DNA of 56,060 bases. Source: Firmicutes bacterium UBA7510. Lineage in GTDB: Bacteria > Bacillota > Clostridia > Tissierellales > Sedimentibacteraceae. Location of the stretch: NCBI GenBank assembly GCA_002479485.1, contig DLNM01000049.1, forward strand, positions 1 through 56,060, given 5' to 3'. A program made the position numbers and the translations under genes. How positions within the stretch are numbered: the stretch's first letter is position 1; each line of letters begins with the position of its first letter. Of this stretch, positions 17,859 through 25,079 are shown piece by piece. The notes beneath the pieces were generated by a model. That model saw only the letters and a list, made by a program, of their open reading frames with translations, had not been told where the DNA came from and ran no database searches.

Positions 17859-18695
17859 ATGGATAGTATATTGATAGATAGCATAGTAAAGGAAGTATTA
17901 AAAAGAATCAATAATGAATCCTTAATCGAAGTTGAAGCATCGGGACGACATGTTCACCTTTCAAGAAAAGATGTAGAGCTATTATTTGGAGAAGGTTATA
18001 AACTAACACCTGCTAAGGAATTATCCCAGCCAGGACAATTTGCTTGTGAAGAGAGAGTAACAATAACAGGCCCGAAAGGCAGTATAAAAAATGTAGTTAT
18101 TTTAGGACCTGAAAGAAAAGCAACGCAGGTTGAAATTTCCCTAACTGATGCTCTTAGCTTAGGTATAAAAGCACCAATCAGAGAAAGCGGAAAAATAGAC
18201 AATACACCAGGTATTACAATATCGTCTTCCAAGGCAAGCATAATTATGGATAAGGGGGTAATAGTTGCAAAAAGGCATATTCATATTACTCCTGAGGATG
18301 CTTTAAAATATGGAGTAAAAGATAGTCAAATAGTAAAGGTTGAAGTATTGGGAGAAAGACCATTAATCTTTGATGATACAATTATTAGAGTTAGTCCACA
18401 GTATAGGACATATATGCATATTGATTATGACGAAGCAAATGCATGTGGTTATAAAAAGGGAGTATTTTGCAAAATCCTAAATGATAATAATAACAAACTG
18501 CAAAAAACAAATAGTGATAATTTTAATAATGCTAATCAAATAGAAATAAAGGGTAAAAAAGCCATTACTGAAGCTGATATTAAAAAGTCATATCTAAGTG
18601 GCATAAAAACAATAACAATAAGTAAAGAATCAATGATTACACCGCTGGCTGTAGACTTTATAAGGATTAACAATATTAAAATAATTAGAAATTAA
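17859..18695 (+). CDS. pduL: PduL-type phosphate acetyltransferase with C-terminal extension
   Basis: Converts acetyl-CoA to acetyl phosphate inside the compartment and recycles CoA. The N-terminus (SILIDSIVKEVLKRI) is an amphipathic encapsulation-type helix. The PduL core carries the two zinc-binding histidine motifs SGRHVHLS (about 29) and AKRHIHITPED (about 136). An Asn-rich linker (about 205-230) leads to a 45-residue tail (AITEADIKKSYLSG ... ITPLAVDFIRINNIKI) that matches the N-terminal module of the adjacent EutT. The 278 residues exceed the usual 210-220 because of this tail. In eut loci this gene is often named eutD; it is not the PTA_PTB type. Confidence 0.88.
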   Translation: MDSILIDSIVKEVLKRINNESLIEVEASGRHVHLSRKDVELLFGEGYKLTPAKELSQPGQFACEERVTITGPKGSIKNVVILGPERKATQVEISLTDALSLGIKAPIRESGKIDNTPGITISSSKASIIMDKGVIVAKRHIHITPEDALKYGVKDSQIVKVEVLGERPLIFDDTIIRVSPQYRTYMHIDYDEANACGYKKGVFCKILNDNNNKLQKTNSDNFNNANQIEIKGKKAITEADIKKSYLSGIKTITISKESMITPLAVDFIRINNIKIIRN

Positions 18696-18709
18696 ATTGA
18701 GGAATTGCT

Positions 18710-18982
18710 ATGATTATTGGCAAAGTTGTTGGCAAACTATGGTCAACGAGAAAAAATGATAAATTAAATGGGCAAAAATTTTTAATAGTAAAATTAATGT
18801 CTGAAGAAAACAGATTTTTAAATGAATTGTTTGTAGCAGTTGATATTATAGGTGCAGGTACAGGTGACTTGGTGATAATTGTAAAAGGTGGGGCTGCAAG
18901 AATAGCAATAAATGATCAAACAGTTCCAATAGATGCAACTATTGTAGGTATTGTTGATTCAATTGAGGTCGAACATGAATAA
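18710..18982 (+). CDS. eutN: Pentameric vertex protein EutN (BMC-P)
   Basis: Caps the vertices of the icosahedral shell. The 90 residues start MIIGKVVGKLWSTRKND and contain FVAVDIIGAGTGDLVIIVKGG and IVGIVDSIEVE, which are the CcmL/EutN signatures. The ribosome site is GAGGAATTGCT, 7-8 bases before the ATG. The end overlaps the next gene by 8 bases, so the two shell proteins are translationally coupled. Confidence 0.93.
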   Translation: MIIGKVVGKLWSTRKNDKLNGQKFLIVKLMSEENRFLNELFVAVDIIGAGTGDLVIIVKGGAARIAINDQTVPIDATIVGIVDSIEVEHE

Positions 18983-19523
18983 AAGCATTGGTGGGATAGA
19001 ATTAAGAAGTATTAGTAAAGGAATTGAAGTTACTGACTTTATGGTAAAAAAGGCTCAAGTTGAGATTATATATTTTCGAAGCATTTGTCCGGGTAAATTT
19101 ATAGCTTTAGTAAGTGGTAATGAGGGTGAAGTTAAGGTTGCAATAGACTATGGTGTTGATTTAGGTCAAAAGTATGTAGTAGATAGTTTTGTAGTAAATA
19201 ATGTTCATGAAGAAATAATTTCGTCAATAAAAGGGAAATATATAGAATGTAAAAAAGGTGCAATAGGTATAGTTGAAACTAGTAGTGTTTGCAGCGGTTT
19301 GCAGGCTTTAGATAGAGTTTTAAAGGAATCAAATGTGACAATTGTTAAAATACAGCTCGCATTTGTAATAGGTGGGAAATTTGTATTTACTGTTTCTGGT
19401 GAATTAAGCGATATTCAAAATGGAATAGAGGTAATGAAAAGTATTATTAATAATAACAAAATCATCAATATTTCAATTGTTCCCTCGCCAGATGACCAGA
19501 TATTAGAGTTTTTAAAGAAATGA
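18975..19523 (+). CDS. Tandem-BMC shell protein with PduT-type iron-sulfur cysteine
   Basis: A 182-residue protein of two BMC domains (about 1-90 and 95-180). It resembles PduT of 1,2-propanediol compartments, including the loop RSICPGKF with cysteine at residue 38, the position that binds the [4Fe-4S] cluster at the pore of the PduT trimer. It could pass electrons across the shell or store a cluster. The second half contains GAIGIVETSSVCSGLQALDRVLKESNVT. ATG at 18975 is preferred over an upstream TTG because GAGGTC sits 8-9 bases before it. A PduT-like gene is not part of the classic eut set. Confidence 0.85.
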   Translation: MNKSIGGIELRSISKGIEVTDFMVKKAQVEIIYFRSICPGKFIALVSGNEGEVKVAIDYGVDLGQKYVVDSFVVNNVHEEIISSIKGKYIECKKGAIGIVETSSVCSGLQALDRVLKESNVTIVKIQLAFVIGGKFVFTVSGELSDIQNGIEVMKSIINNNKIINISIVPSPDDQILEFLKK

Positions 19524-19564
19524 TTTTATATAAATTTTAACTTTAAGATAAGAAAGGTGAGAAT

Positions 19565-20650
19565 ATGGGAATTAATGAGATTATTATTTATATAATGACT
19601 ATTTTTATGGCACTTGGTGCATTAGATAGAATTATAGGTAATAAATTTGGTTTAGGTGAGAAATTTGAAGAAGGAATAATGGCTATGGGTTCTTTAGCAT
19701 TAGCTATGGTAGGAGTTATTTCATTAGCCCCTGTGCTAGCTAATATACTAAAACCTGTTATTTTACCTCTTTTTAACTTGCTAGGAGCTGACCCAGCTAT
19801 GTTTGCAGGTTCAATATTGGCAAATGATATGGGTGGTGCACCGTTAGCAGCGGAGTTAGCATTGACAAAAGAGGCTGGTATGTTTGGAGGATTAATAGTT
19901 GGATCAATGTTAGGTCCAACAATAGTTTTTACAATTCCTGTTGCCTTAGGAATTATTAATAAAGAAGATCAAAAATATCTAGCAACTGGTATTCTAGCTG
20001 GAGTAATAACAGTGCCCATAGGATCATTTGTTGGTGGATTAGTAGCTGGTTTTGATATTATGATGGTTTTAGTAAACTTAATACCTATTATAATATTTTC
20101 AATATTAATAGCACTTGGATTGGCTTTTTTTCAAAAAGGGATGATTACTGCATTTACTTACTTTGGTAAATTTGTAGTTATAGTAATTACTATCGGGCTG
20201 GCAGCAGCAATAATTGAAGCATTAACAGGTATTATTGTAATACCTGGTATGAACCCTATATACGATGGTATAAAAATTGTTGGTGATATTGCTATAGTGC
20301 TGGCAGGAGCTTTTCCATTGGTTCTTGCTATTACAAAGATATTTAAAAAACCTCTTATGGCACTTGGAAAAGTTTTAGGAATGAATGAAATTGCAGCAGC
20401 AGGAATGGTAGCCAGCTTAGCTAATAGTATACCAATGTTTCAAATGATGAAAGACATGGACAATAAAGGAAAAATAATAAACGTTGCTTTTGCAGTGTCT
20501 GCTGCCTTTGTATTTGGCGATCACTTAGGCTTTACAGCAGGATTTAATTCAACAATGATTTTCCCAATGATAGTTGGAAAATTAGTTGGTGGTATAACCG
20601 CAGTTATTGTTGCAATGTTAATATCTAAAAGAATATTAAGATCTAGTTGA
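19565..20650 (+). CDS. eutH: Ethanolamine permease EutH
   Basis: Inner-membrane carrier for ethanolamine, needed when the external level is low. The 361 residues form about ten membrane helices. Family marks are FAGSILANDMGGAPLAAEL, GSMLGPTIVFTIPVALGII and the DHLGFTAGFNSTMIFPMIVGK end. AAGGTGAG precedes the ATG by 7 bases. Hairpins follow (20654-20720), so eutQ and the second eutS may be attenuated relative to eutH. Confidence 0.95.
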   Translation: MGINEIIIYIMTIFMALGALDRIIGNKFGLGEKFEEGIMAMGSLALAMVGVISLAPVLANILKPVILPLFNLLGADPAMFAGSILANDMGGAPLAAELALTKEAGMFGGLIVGSMLGPTIVFTIPVALGIINKEDQKYLATGILAGVITVPIGSFVGGLVAGFDIMMVLVNLIPIIIFSILIALGLAFFQKGMITAFTYFGKFVVIVITIGLAAAIIEALTGIIVIPGMNPIYDGIKIVGDIAIVLAGAFPLVLAITKIFKKPLMALGKVLGMNEIAAAGMVASLANSIPMFQMMKDMDNKGKIINVAFAVSAAFVFGDHLGFTAGFNSTMIFPMIVGKLVGGITAVIVAMLISKRILRSS

Positions 20651-20653
20651 TAG

Positions 20654-20687
20654 TGTGTTTTATACACATTGTGTAAAATTTTACACA
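20654..20687 (+). promoter_or_regulatory. Tandem inverted repeats after eutH, possible attenuator
   Basis: A GTGTGT...ACACA repeat is followed by the perfect 18-base palindrome TGTGTAAAATTTTACACA (20670-20687). The next 20 bases are A+T-rich and include ATTTTTTTAAT, so partial termination is possible. A shorter hairpin, GCTGT-AAA-ACAGC, lies at 20708-20720 just before the eutQ ribosome site. Confidence 0.55.
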
Positions 20688-20707
20688 CAACAATAAATTT
20701 TTTTAAT

Positions 20708-20738
20708 GCTGTAAAACAGCGTAATGGAGGTTAACATG
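20708..20738 (+). repeat. Leader hairpin module, eutQ copy
   Basis: GCTGT-AAA-ACAGC hairpin followed by GTAATGGAGGTTAACATG. The same arrangement, with the same spacing, occurs at 22975-23005 before the DUF1294 gene. The hairpin ends 5 bases before the GGAGG site. Confidence 0.65.
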
Positions 20739-21212
20739 GATGTTTATTCTGACAAGGATCTGTTAGAAAAGCTTATAAGACAGATCATTGAGGAAAAGGT
20801 ATCAGGTGATAAAAATAAAAATCAAGGTAATGATTTTGAAATAGTGAAAGATAAAAGCGGAATAACAAGCGTTAAACTACAAACAGTTAATGTAGATTAT
20901 TCTAATAGACTCGATACTGGTAAAACTACAGATGAAGTATATACAAAGGATGTATTAACACTTGAAGAAAGTCCTCGACTTGGATGTGGTATAATGGTAA
21001 TGAGAGAAACTACATTTCCATGGACTTTAAATTATGATGAAATTGATTACGTTATAGAAGGACATCTAGATATTATTATAAATGGTAATAAAATATCAGC
21101 AGATCCTGGTGAAATAATATTAATTCCAAAAGGAAGCAGTATACAATTTTCTGTACCAAACTATGCAAGATTTATGTATGTTACATATCCTGCAGATTGG
21201 GCTACTCAATAG
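20736..21212 (+). CDS. eutQ: EutQ-type cupin protein
   Basis: Cupin-fold protein; EutQ has been reported to have acetate-kinase activity. The 158 residues start with an amphipathic helix (DLLEKLIRQIIEEKVSG) of encapsulation type, a flexible linker and then the cupin with TFPWTLNYDEIDYVIEGHLD and DPGEIILIPKGSSIQF. The N-terminal TP-x-A module present in enterobacterial EutQ is absent here; it sits instead on EutT and PduL. The true ATG is at 20736. A start at 20724 would put the GGAGG site inside the gene. Confidence 0.88.
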   Translation: MDVYSDKDLLEKLIRQIIEEKVSGDKNKNQGNDFEIVKDKSGITSVKLQTVNVDYSNRLDTGKTTDEVYTKDVLTLEESPRLGCGIMVMRETTFPWTLNYDEIDYVIEGHLDIIINGNKISADPGEIILIPKGSSIQFSVPNYARFMYVTYPADWATQ

Positions 21213-21224
21213 TTTATATAAAAA

Positions 21225-21569
21225 ATGGAAAACAAAAAAAGACTAATTCAGGAATACGTTCCGGGTAAGCAGATAACACTTTGTCATATCATAGCAAATC
21301 CAGATGTTGAAATATATAGCAAACTCGGTTTAGTTGATGATAATAACAAAGCTATTGGAATATTAACAATGACACCAAGTGAAACTGCTATTATAGCCGC
21401 TGATTTGGCAACTAAATCAGCATATGTAAAAGTTGGGTTCGTTGATAGATTTAGTGGCTCAGTAATAATCATTGGTGAGGTAGGAGAAGTTGAGGCTTCC
21501 TTAAAGGATGTTATTGATGTATTTATAAATACACTAAAATATCCTCAAATAAAAGTAACAAAAACATGA
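21225..21569 (+). CDS. eutS: Microcompartment shell protein EutS (second copy)
   Basis: Second EutS of 114 residues, with the same blocks as the first: QEYVPGKQITLCHIIAN, ILTMTPSETAIIAADLAT and GFVDRFSGSVIIIGEVGEV. It is the last gene of the operon and is followed by a terminator. A stop codon lies just upstream in frame, so the ATG at 21225 is the only reasonable start, yet the bases before it (AGTTTATATAAAAA) contain no ribosome site. It may be translated by coupling to eutQ, 12 bases upstream, and made at a low level. Confidence 0.9.
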   Translation: MENKKRLIQEYVPGKQITLCHIIANPDVEIYSKLGLVDDNNKAIGILTMTPSETAIIAADLATKSAYVKVGFVDRFSGSVIIIGEVGEVEASLKDVIDVFINTLKYPQIKVTKT

Positions 21570-21570
21570 T

Positions 21571-21611
21571 AAAGGGTACGGAGCAAAATTATTTAATGCT
21601 CCGCACCCTTT
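21571..21611. terminator. Bidirectional terminator ending the eut operon
   Basis: Long stem AAAGGGT-A-CGGAGC with GCTCCG-C-ACCCTTT and one A-C mismatch. It lies between convergent eutS and the DUF2179 gene. The A and T flanks suit both directions. Confidence 0.88.
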
Positions 21612-21629
21612 ATTAGTAAAATCTCTAGA

Positions 21630-22166
21630 CTATTTTTTTATATAACCACCACGTAAATTTTTTACATCATTTATTGTTATTAGCGCATCAGGTATTTGTG
21701 TATTTATTATTTTTATAGCTTCCTTAATACGTTTTCTCTTAAGCATAACTATAAGTACATCTTTTCTTAAATCTTGTATACCTTTACCTTCTATAATTGT
21801 AACACCAAAATTACTTTCTCTTAGTAATTTAGCTATTCTTTCTCCATCCTCATCTGGAACAATTGCTTGTAAAGAGGACAAGCCAACAGCTAGTTTGTTT
21901 TCTATAATTACACCTAAATAATTACCAAGTGCAAATGCAGAACAGTATACCAATATTTTCATTGGGTCTTCGGTAATATTTGTTAAAACAGAGCTAACTA
22001 CAATTAACCATATAAATACTTCGAAAAAAGCTAAAAAAGCACCAATTAGTTTTTCTCCTTTATTAATATAAACTACACGTAATGTCATAATTGTCACTTC
22101 AATAATTTTTGCAAAAAATATTATAAGGTAAAGCGTTGGTCCGCTAAAGCTTTGTAAAAATTCCAT
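21630..22166 (-). CDS. DUF2179/UPF0316 family membrane protein
   Basis: A 178-residue protein with three N-terminal membrane helices (about residues 10-90) and a cytoplasmic DUF2179 domain (about 100-170) containing ERIAKLLRESNFGVTIIEG. The family function is not established; the DUF2179 domain is also found in membrane proteins such as YitT. ATG at 22166 is chosen because the GGAGG site lies 5 bases upstream; an in-frame ATG at 22178 would include that site. Monocistronic on the minus strand, divergent from trmB. Confidence 0.8.
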   Translation of the reverse strand: MEFLQSFSGPTLYLIIFFAKIIEVTIMTLRVVYINKGEKLIGAFLAFFEVFIWLIVVSSVLTNITEDPMKILVYCSAFALGNYLGVIIENKLAVGLSSLQAIVPDEDGERIAKLLRESNFGVTIIEGKGIQDLRKDVLIVMLKRKRIKEAIKIINTQIPDALITINDVKNLRGGYIKK

Positions 22167-22315
22167 GTAAACCTCCAAACACTGATTATACTTTATCCTA
22201 CACTAATATTAACAAAAATACAAGGGTATAGTAAAAAAACTTTTGTTTAAAAGGGGCTATACATTTTACAATTGGCTGTGTATAATCTATTTAGTTCGTT
22301 TTTAGGAGAGAGTAA

Positions 22316-22957
22316 ATGAGATTAAGATATGTTGAAGGACAATATGACTATGTAAAGGAACATCCAAAGGGAATAGTTGAACCTCAGGATTATGAATATA
22401 ATATAAGAGATAAATTTAATAATGATAATCCATTGCACATTGAATTAGGGTGCGGTAAAGGTAGATTTATAAGAGGTATGGCAGCAAATAACCCTAACAT
22501 TAATTTTTTAGGATTTGAAAAAAGCATTAAAGTTGCATATAGATGTGTAAAATGCTCAACCATTGATGATCCTGAGAACTACTATATTGTATATTCTAAT
22601 GGAGATATATTAGCTGAGATTTTTCCGGAAAAATCTGTAGAAAGAATATATTTAAATTTTTCTGATCCTTGGCCAAAACCATCACATTACAAAAGAAGAT
22701 TAACCCATAAAGGATTTTTAGATATATACAAGAAGGTTTTAGTAGATGGAGGAGAAATTCATATGAAAACAGATAACAATGATTTATTTGAATTTTCAGT
22801 TGAACAGTTAACAGAGGATGGATGGGATATTGTAATATTAACTCGGGACTTACATAATAGTATATATAATGAAGGAAATGTTATGACTGAGTACGAAGAA
22901 AAATTTTCAGAATCAGGTAAGAAAATAAATAAATTAATAGCAAAGAAAAAAGTGTGA
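22316..22957 (+). CDS. trmB: tRNA (guanine-N7-)-methyltransferase
   Basis: Methylates G46 of tRNA with S-adenosylmethionine. The 213 residues contain the SAM-binding HIELGCGKGRFI (about 41-52), the NFSDPWPKPSHYKRRLTH motif that is diagnostic of TrmB, and a C-terminal TEYEEKFSESGKKINKL. The ribosome site is TAGGAGAG. It leads a small group with the DUF1294 gene 45 bases downstream. Confidence 0.96.
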   Translation: MRLRYVEGQYDYVKEHPKGIVEPQDYEYNIRDKFNNDNPLHIELGCGKGRFIRGMAANNPNINFLGFEKSIKVAYRCVKCSTIDDPENYYIVYSNGDILAEIFPEKSVERIYLNFSDPWPKPSHYKRRLTHKGFLDIYKKVLVDGGEIHMKTDNNDLFEFSVEQLTEDGWDIVILTRDLHNSIYNEGNVMTEYEEKFSESGKKINKLIAKKKV

Positions 22958-22974
22958 AATAAAAATTTTATTAT

Positions 22975-23005
22975 GCTGTTAAACGGCGTGATGGAGGTTA
23001 ATATG
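22975..23005 (+). repeat. Leader hairpin module, DUF1294 copy
   Basis: GCTGT-TAA-ACGGC hairpin followed by GTGATGGAGGTTAATATG. It matches the eutQ module at 20708-20738 at most positions, including hairpin, spacer, ribosome site and start. Confidence 0.65.
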
Positions 23006-23272
23006 TGGTATTTATTATTATATTTATTAATAATTAACTTGATATCCTTTGTGATGTTTTATATTGATAAAAGGAAAGCTATTAAGGATAAATGGAGAAT
23101 AAAGGAAAGCTCCTTGCATCTAGTGTCCTTTGCTGGAGGAGTTTATGGAAGTATTGCGGCTATGTTTTTATTTCACCATAAAATAAAAAAGATAAAGTTT
23201 TGCATAATAACAGCTTTAGCTTTAATACTAAATATCTTTATATTAGTTAGAATTATAATGTATTTTATATAA
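23003..23272 (+). CDS. DUF1294 family small membrane protein
   Basis: An 89-residue protein with three membrane helices (about residues 3-17, 40-55 and 65-85). The cytoplasmic loop FYIDKRKAIKDKWRIKESSLHL is the DUF1294 signature. Function unknown. The start at 23003 is fixed by GGAGG 7 bases upstream; an upstream ATG at 22973 would read through the hairpin and the ribosome site. Confidence 0.85.
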   Translation: MWYLLLYLLIINLISFVMFYIDKRKAIKDKWRIKESSLHLVSFAGGVYGSIAAMFLFHHKIKKIKFCIITALALILNIFILVRIIMYFI

Positions 23273-23306
23273 TCAAAGGATTAAAATTAAAGAGGTGAGA
23301 CTAACG

Positions 23307-23783
23307 ATGAAAAAAACTAATAAGACAAATGCAATGAGAATTTTAGATTCATTAAATATAGAATATAATTACATGGAATATAGTATAGATGACGGGAAAA
23401 TAGATGGAATATCAGTTGCAGATAAGGTTGGCGAAAAAAGAGAGACGGTTTTTAAAACTTTAGTTGCCGTTGGTTCTGATAAAGAGCTATATGTATTTGT
23501 TATACCTGTAGAATTTGAACTTGATTTAAAAAAGGCTGCAAAAGCATCTTCTCAAAAAAGTATTCAAATGTTACCTCTCAAGGAGCTTACAAAAAACACA
23601 GGATATGTACACGGAGGTTGTTCTCCTATTGGTATGAAAAAGCTTTTTAAAACATTTATAGATGAAACAGCAACCCTTAATGAAAAAATGATAGTCAGTG
23701 CTGGTCAGGTTGGGCTTCAAGTAAAGTTAGAGCCAGAAGCTTTAGCCAAATGTGTAGAAGCAGAATTTGTTGATTTGATATAA
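23307..23783 (+). CDS. ybaK: Cys-tRNA(Pro)/Cys-tRNA(Cys) deacylase, YbaK/EbsC family
   Basis: Trans-editing enzyme that hydrolyses mischarged Cys-tRNA(Pro). The 158 residues have the YbaK fold, with TVFKTLVAVG near residue 47, KKAAKASSQKSIQMLP near 80 and GYVHGGCSPIGMKK near 101, which carries the conserved GGxSPxG loop. ATG at 23307 is preferred because GAGGTGAG lies just upstream. A strong hairpin follows the stop. Confidence 0.92.
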   Translation: MKKTNKTNAMRILDSLNIEYNYMEYSIDDGKIDGISVADKVGEKRETVFKTLVAVGSDKELYVFVIPVEFELDLKKAAKASSQKSIQMLPLKELTKNTGYVHGGCSPIGMKKLFKTFIDETATLNEKMIVSAGQVGLQVKLEPEALAKCVEAEFVDLI

Positions 23784-23784
23784 A

Positions 23785-23815
23785 AAGAGGCTGTTGTCAT
23801 TTACAACAGCCTCTT
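23785..23815. terminator. Bidirectional terminator between ybaK and the EamA gene
   Basis: Perfect 13-bp stem AAGAGGCTGTTGT/ACAACAGCCTCTT with a 5-base loop. It lies between convergent genes and has a T-run on the minus strand. Confidence 0.88.
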
Positions 23816-23820
23816 GAATT

Positions 23821-24711
23821 TTAATCTGCATTAGTTTTTTTTTCTTCACTTTTAGTTACTAAAAATACCGAGCCTATTATAAACATTGCACCTATTGCTT
23901 GCATTAAGTTTATTTTTTCATTTAATATAAACATACTTGCAACTATAGTCACTATAGGCATTAAATTTATAAAAATACTGCAAATTACTATACTAATATG
24001 TTTAATTGCAAAGTTATAAAATAAATAACAAACTGCAGAGCATATTACACCTAAAAACAATAGATTAAGTACGCCAGTCATATTAAACCCTTCAAAATTA
24101 GGCATGCTAAATGGCATGGATATTAGGAAAAAAATTGTTCCAAATACGCTTTGATAGAATGTAGCCTTAAGAGGAGAATACTTTTTTTGTAGCGGTGCTG
24201 CTAAATAACTAAATGCAATCCATGAAACAACAGATAATATAATTAAGACAATTCCTAAAACCATAGTTTCAGAATTTCCATCCATGTTAAATCCTGCAAC
24301 TAATGCTGCTCCAATGACAGATAAACAAACACTTAAGGTTTTTGCCCTTGTAAAAGGAGACTTTAGTATAAAGTAGTCAGCAAATATAGCAAATGCAGGC
24401 AAAAGCGCTAAAAAAATTGCGGCTAAAGACGCTGATAACATTTCAATAGCAAGATTTTCAAATGCAAAGTATAGAAAAACTCCGGAAAAACCACATAATA
24501 TAAATCTAATTATATCTTTTTTATCAATTTTCATATCTTTTTCAGTAAGCTTCAATGCAAAGAATAGAATAATTGACGCTATTAAAAATCTATAAAAAGC
24601 TAATGAAAATGGTGTAAACCATTGTAAACAAATTTTAGTACTTATAAAAGAAAAACCCCAAAAAAGGCATACTAATAGTATAGAAATATATGATTTTATA
24701 GTATTGCTCAT
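23821..24711 (-). CDS. EamA family (DMT superfamily) transporter
   Basis: A metabolite exporter or permease of about 296 residues with ten membrane helices in two EamA repeats (about 10-140 and 150-290). SLAFYRFLIASIILF and the second-half ICSIFINLMPIVTIVAS are typical of the fold. Substrate cannot be deduced. The ATG at 24711 follows AAGGAGAAGG; the longer reading would start inside the ribosome-site region. It is divergent from the riboswitch-controlled FAD gene, about 220 bases from the riboswitch. Confidence 0.85.
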   Translation of the reverse strand: MSNTIKSYISILLVCLFWGFSFISTKICLQWFTPFSLAFYRFLIASIILFFALKLTEKDMKIDKKDIIRFILCGFSGVFLYFAFENLAIEMLSASLAAIFLALLPAFAIFADYFILKSPFTRAKTLSVCLSVIGAALVAGFNMDGNSETMVLGIVLIILSVVSWIAFSYLAAPLQKKYSPLKATFYQSVFGTIFFLISMPFSMPNFEGFNMTGVLNLLFLGVICSAVCYLFYNFAIKHISIVICSIFINLMPIVTIVASMFILNEKINLMQAIGAMFIIGSVFLVTKSEEKKTNAD

Positions 24712-24856
24712 AAACCTTCTCCTTGTCAATTTGATATGAATTACAGATGAAATAAATATCTTTCATCTTTCAGTATACATCTTTTTTGAAGCAATTACAA
24801 TTCATTTTATGGAGCATACAAATGTTCGTAAATTTTCTAAAAAACATAAAATATTA

Positions 24857-24885
24857 TTGATTATTTTATATAAATATAGTATTAT
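24857..24885 (+). promoter_or_regulatory. Probable sigma-A promoter of the riboswitch transcript
   Basis: TTGATT (24857-24862), 17-base spacer, TATTAT (24880-24885). The aptamer begins about 45 bases downstream. The remaining part of the 350-base gap between 24730 and 25079 is A+T-rich with no gene. Confidence 0.6.
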
Positions 24886-24929
24886 TATATAGTAATACGA
24901 ACGAACAATAAAATTAATAGAAAATTATT

Positions 24930-25001
24930 CACTTATATAGATTTTGCGATAAGGGCAAAATGTTTCTACCAAACTACCGAAAATAGTTTCTGACTATAAG
25001 T
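24930..25001 (+). ncRNA. Purine riboswitch aptamer, guanine class
   Basis: P1 is ACTTATA (24931-24937) with TATAAGT (24995-25001). P2 is TTTTGC/GCAAAA with loop GATAAGG (24948-24954). J2/3 is GTTTCTACC (24962-24970). P3 is AAACTA/TAGTTT with loop CCGAAAA (24977-24983). J3/1 includes GAC with C at 24994, the position equivalent to C74 of the B. subtilis xpt RNA, which specifies guanine/hypoxanthine. T at 24967 matches U51. There are two extra bases (CT, 24990-24991) between P3 and GAC relative to the usual form. It lies upstream of the FAD-dependent oxidoreductase. The downstream stem CCCATGCAT/ATGCATGGG (25010-25018, 25044-25052) has no T-run, so the switching mechanism is not clear. Confidence 0.9.
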
Positions 25002-25009
25002 AATAAGAA

Positions 25010-25052
25010 CCCATGCATAATTTAAAGGCATTTTGTGTAAAAAATGCATGGG
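25010..25052 (+). promoter_or_regulatory. Expression platform and dispersed leader element, third copy
   Basis: CCCATGCAT (25010-25018) can pair with ATGCATGGG (25044-25052). An alternative helix, GCATTTT (25028-25034) with AAAATGC (25041-25047), excludes it. The tract TGTGTAAAAAATGCATGGG agrees with the eutT leader at 16 of 19 positions, and TTTTGTG-YAARAAA...GCATGGG is shared with the fabH leader. Confidence 0.55.
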
Positions 25053-25079
25053 AAGTAAAAATTTAAAGGAGAATTAATT

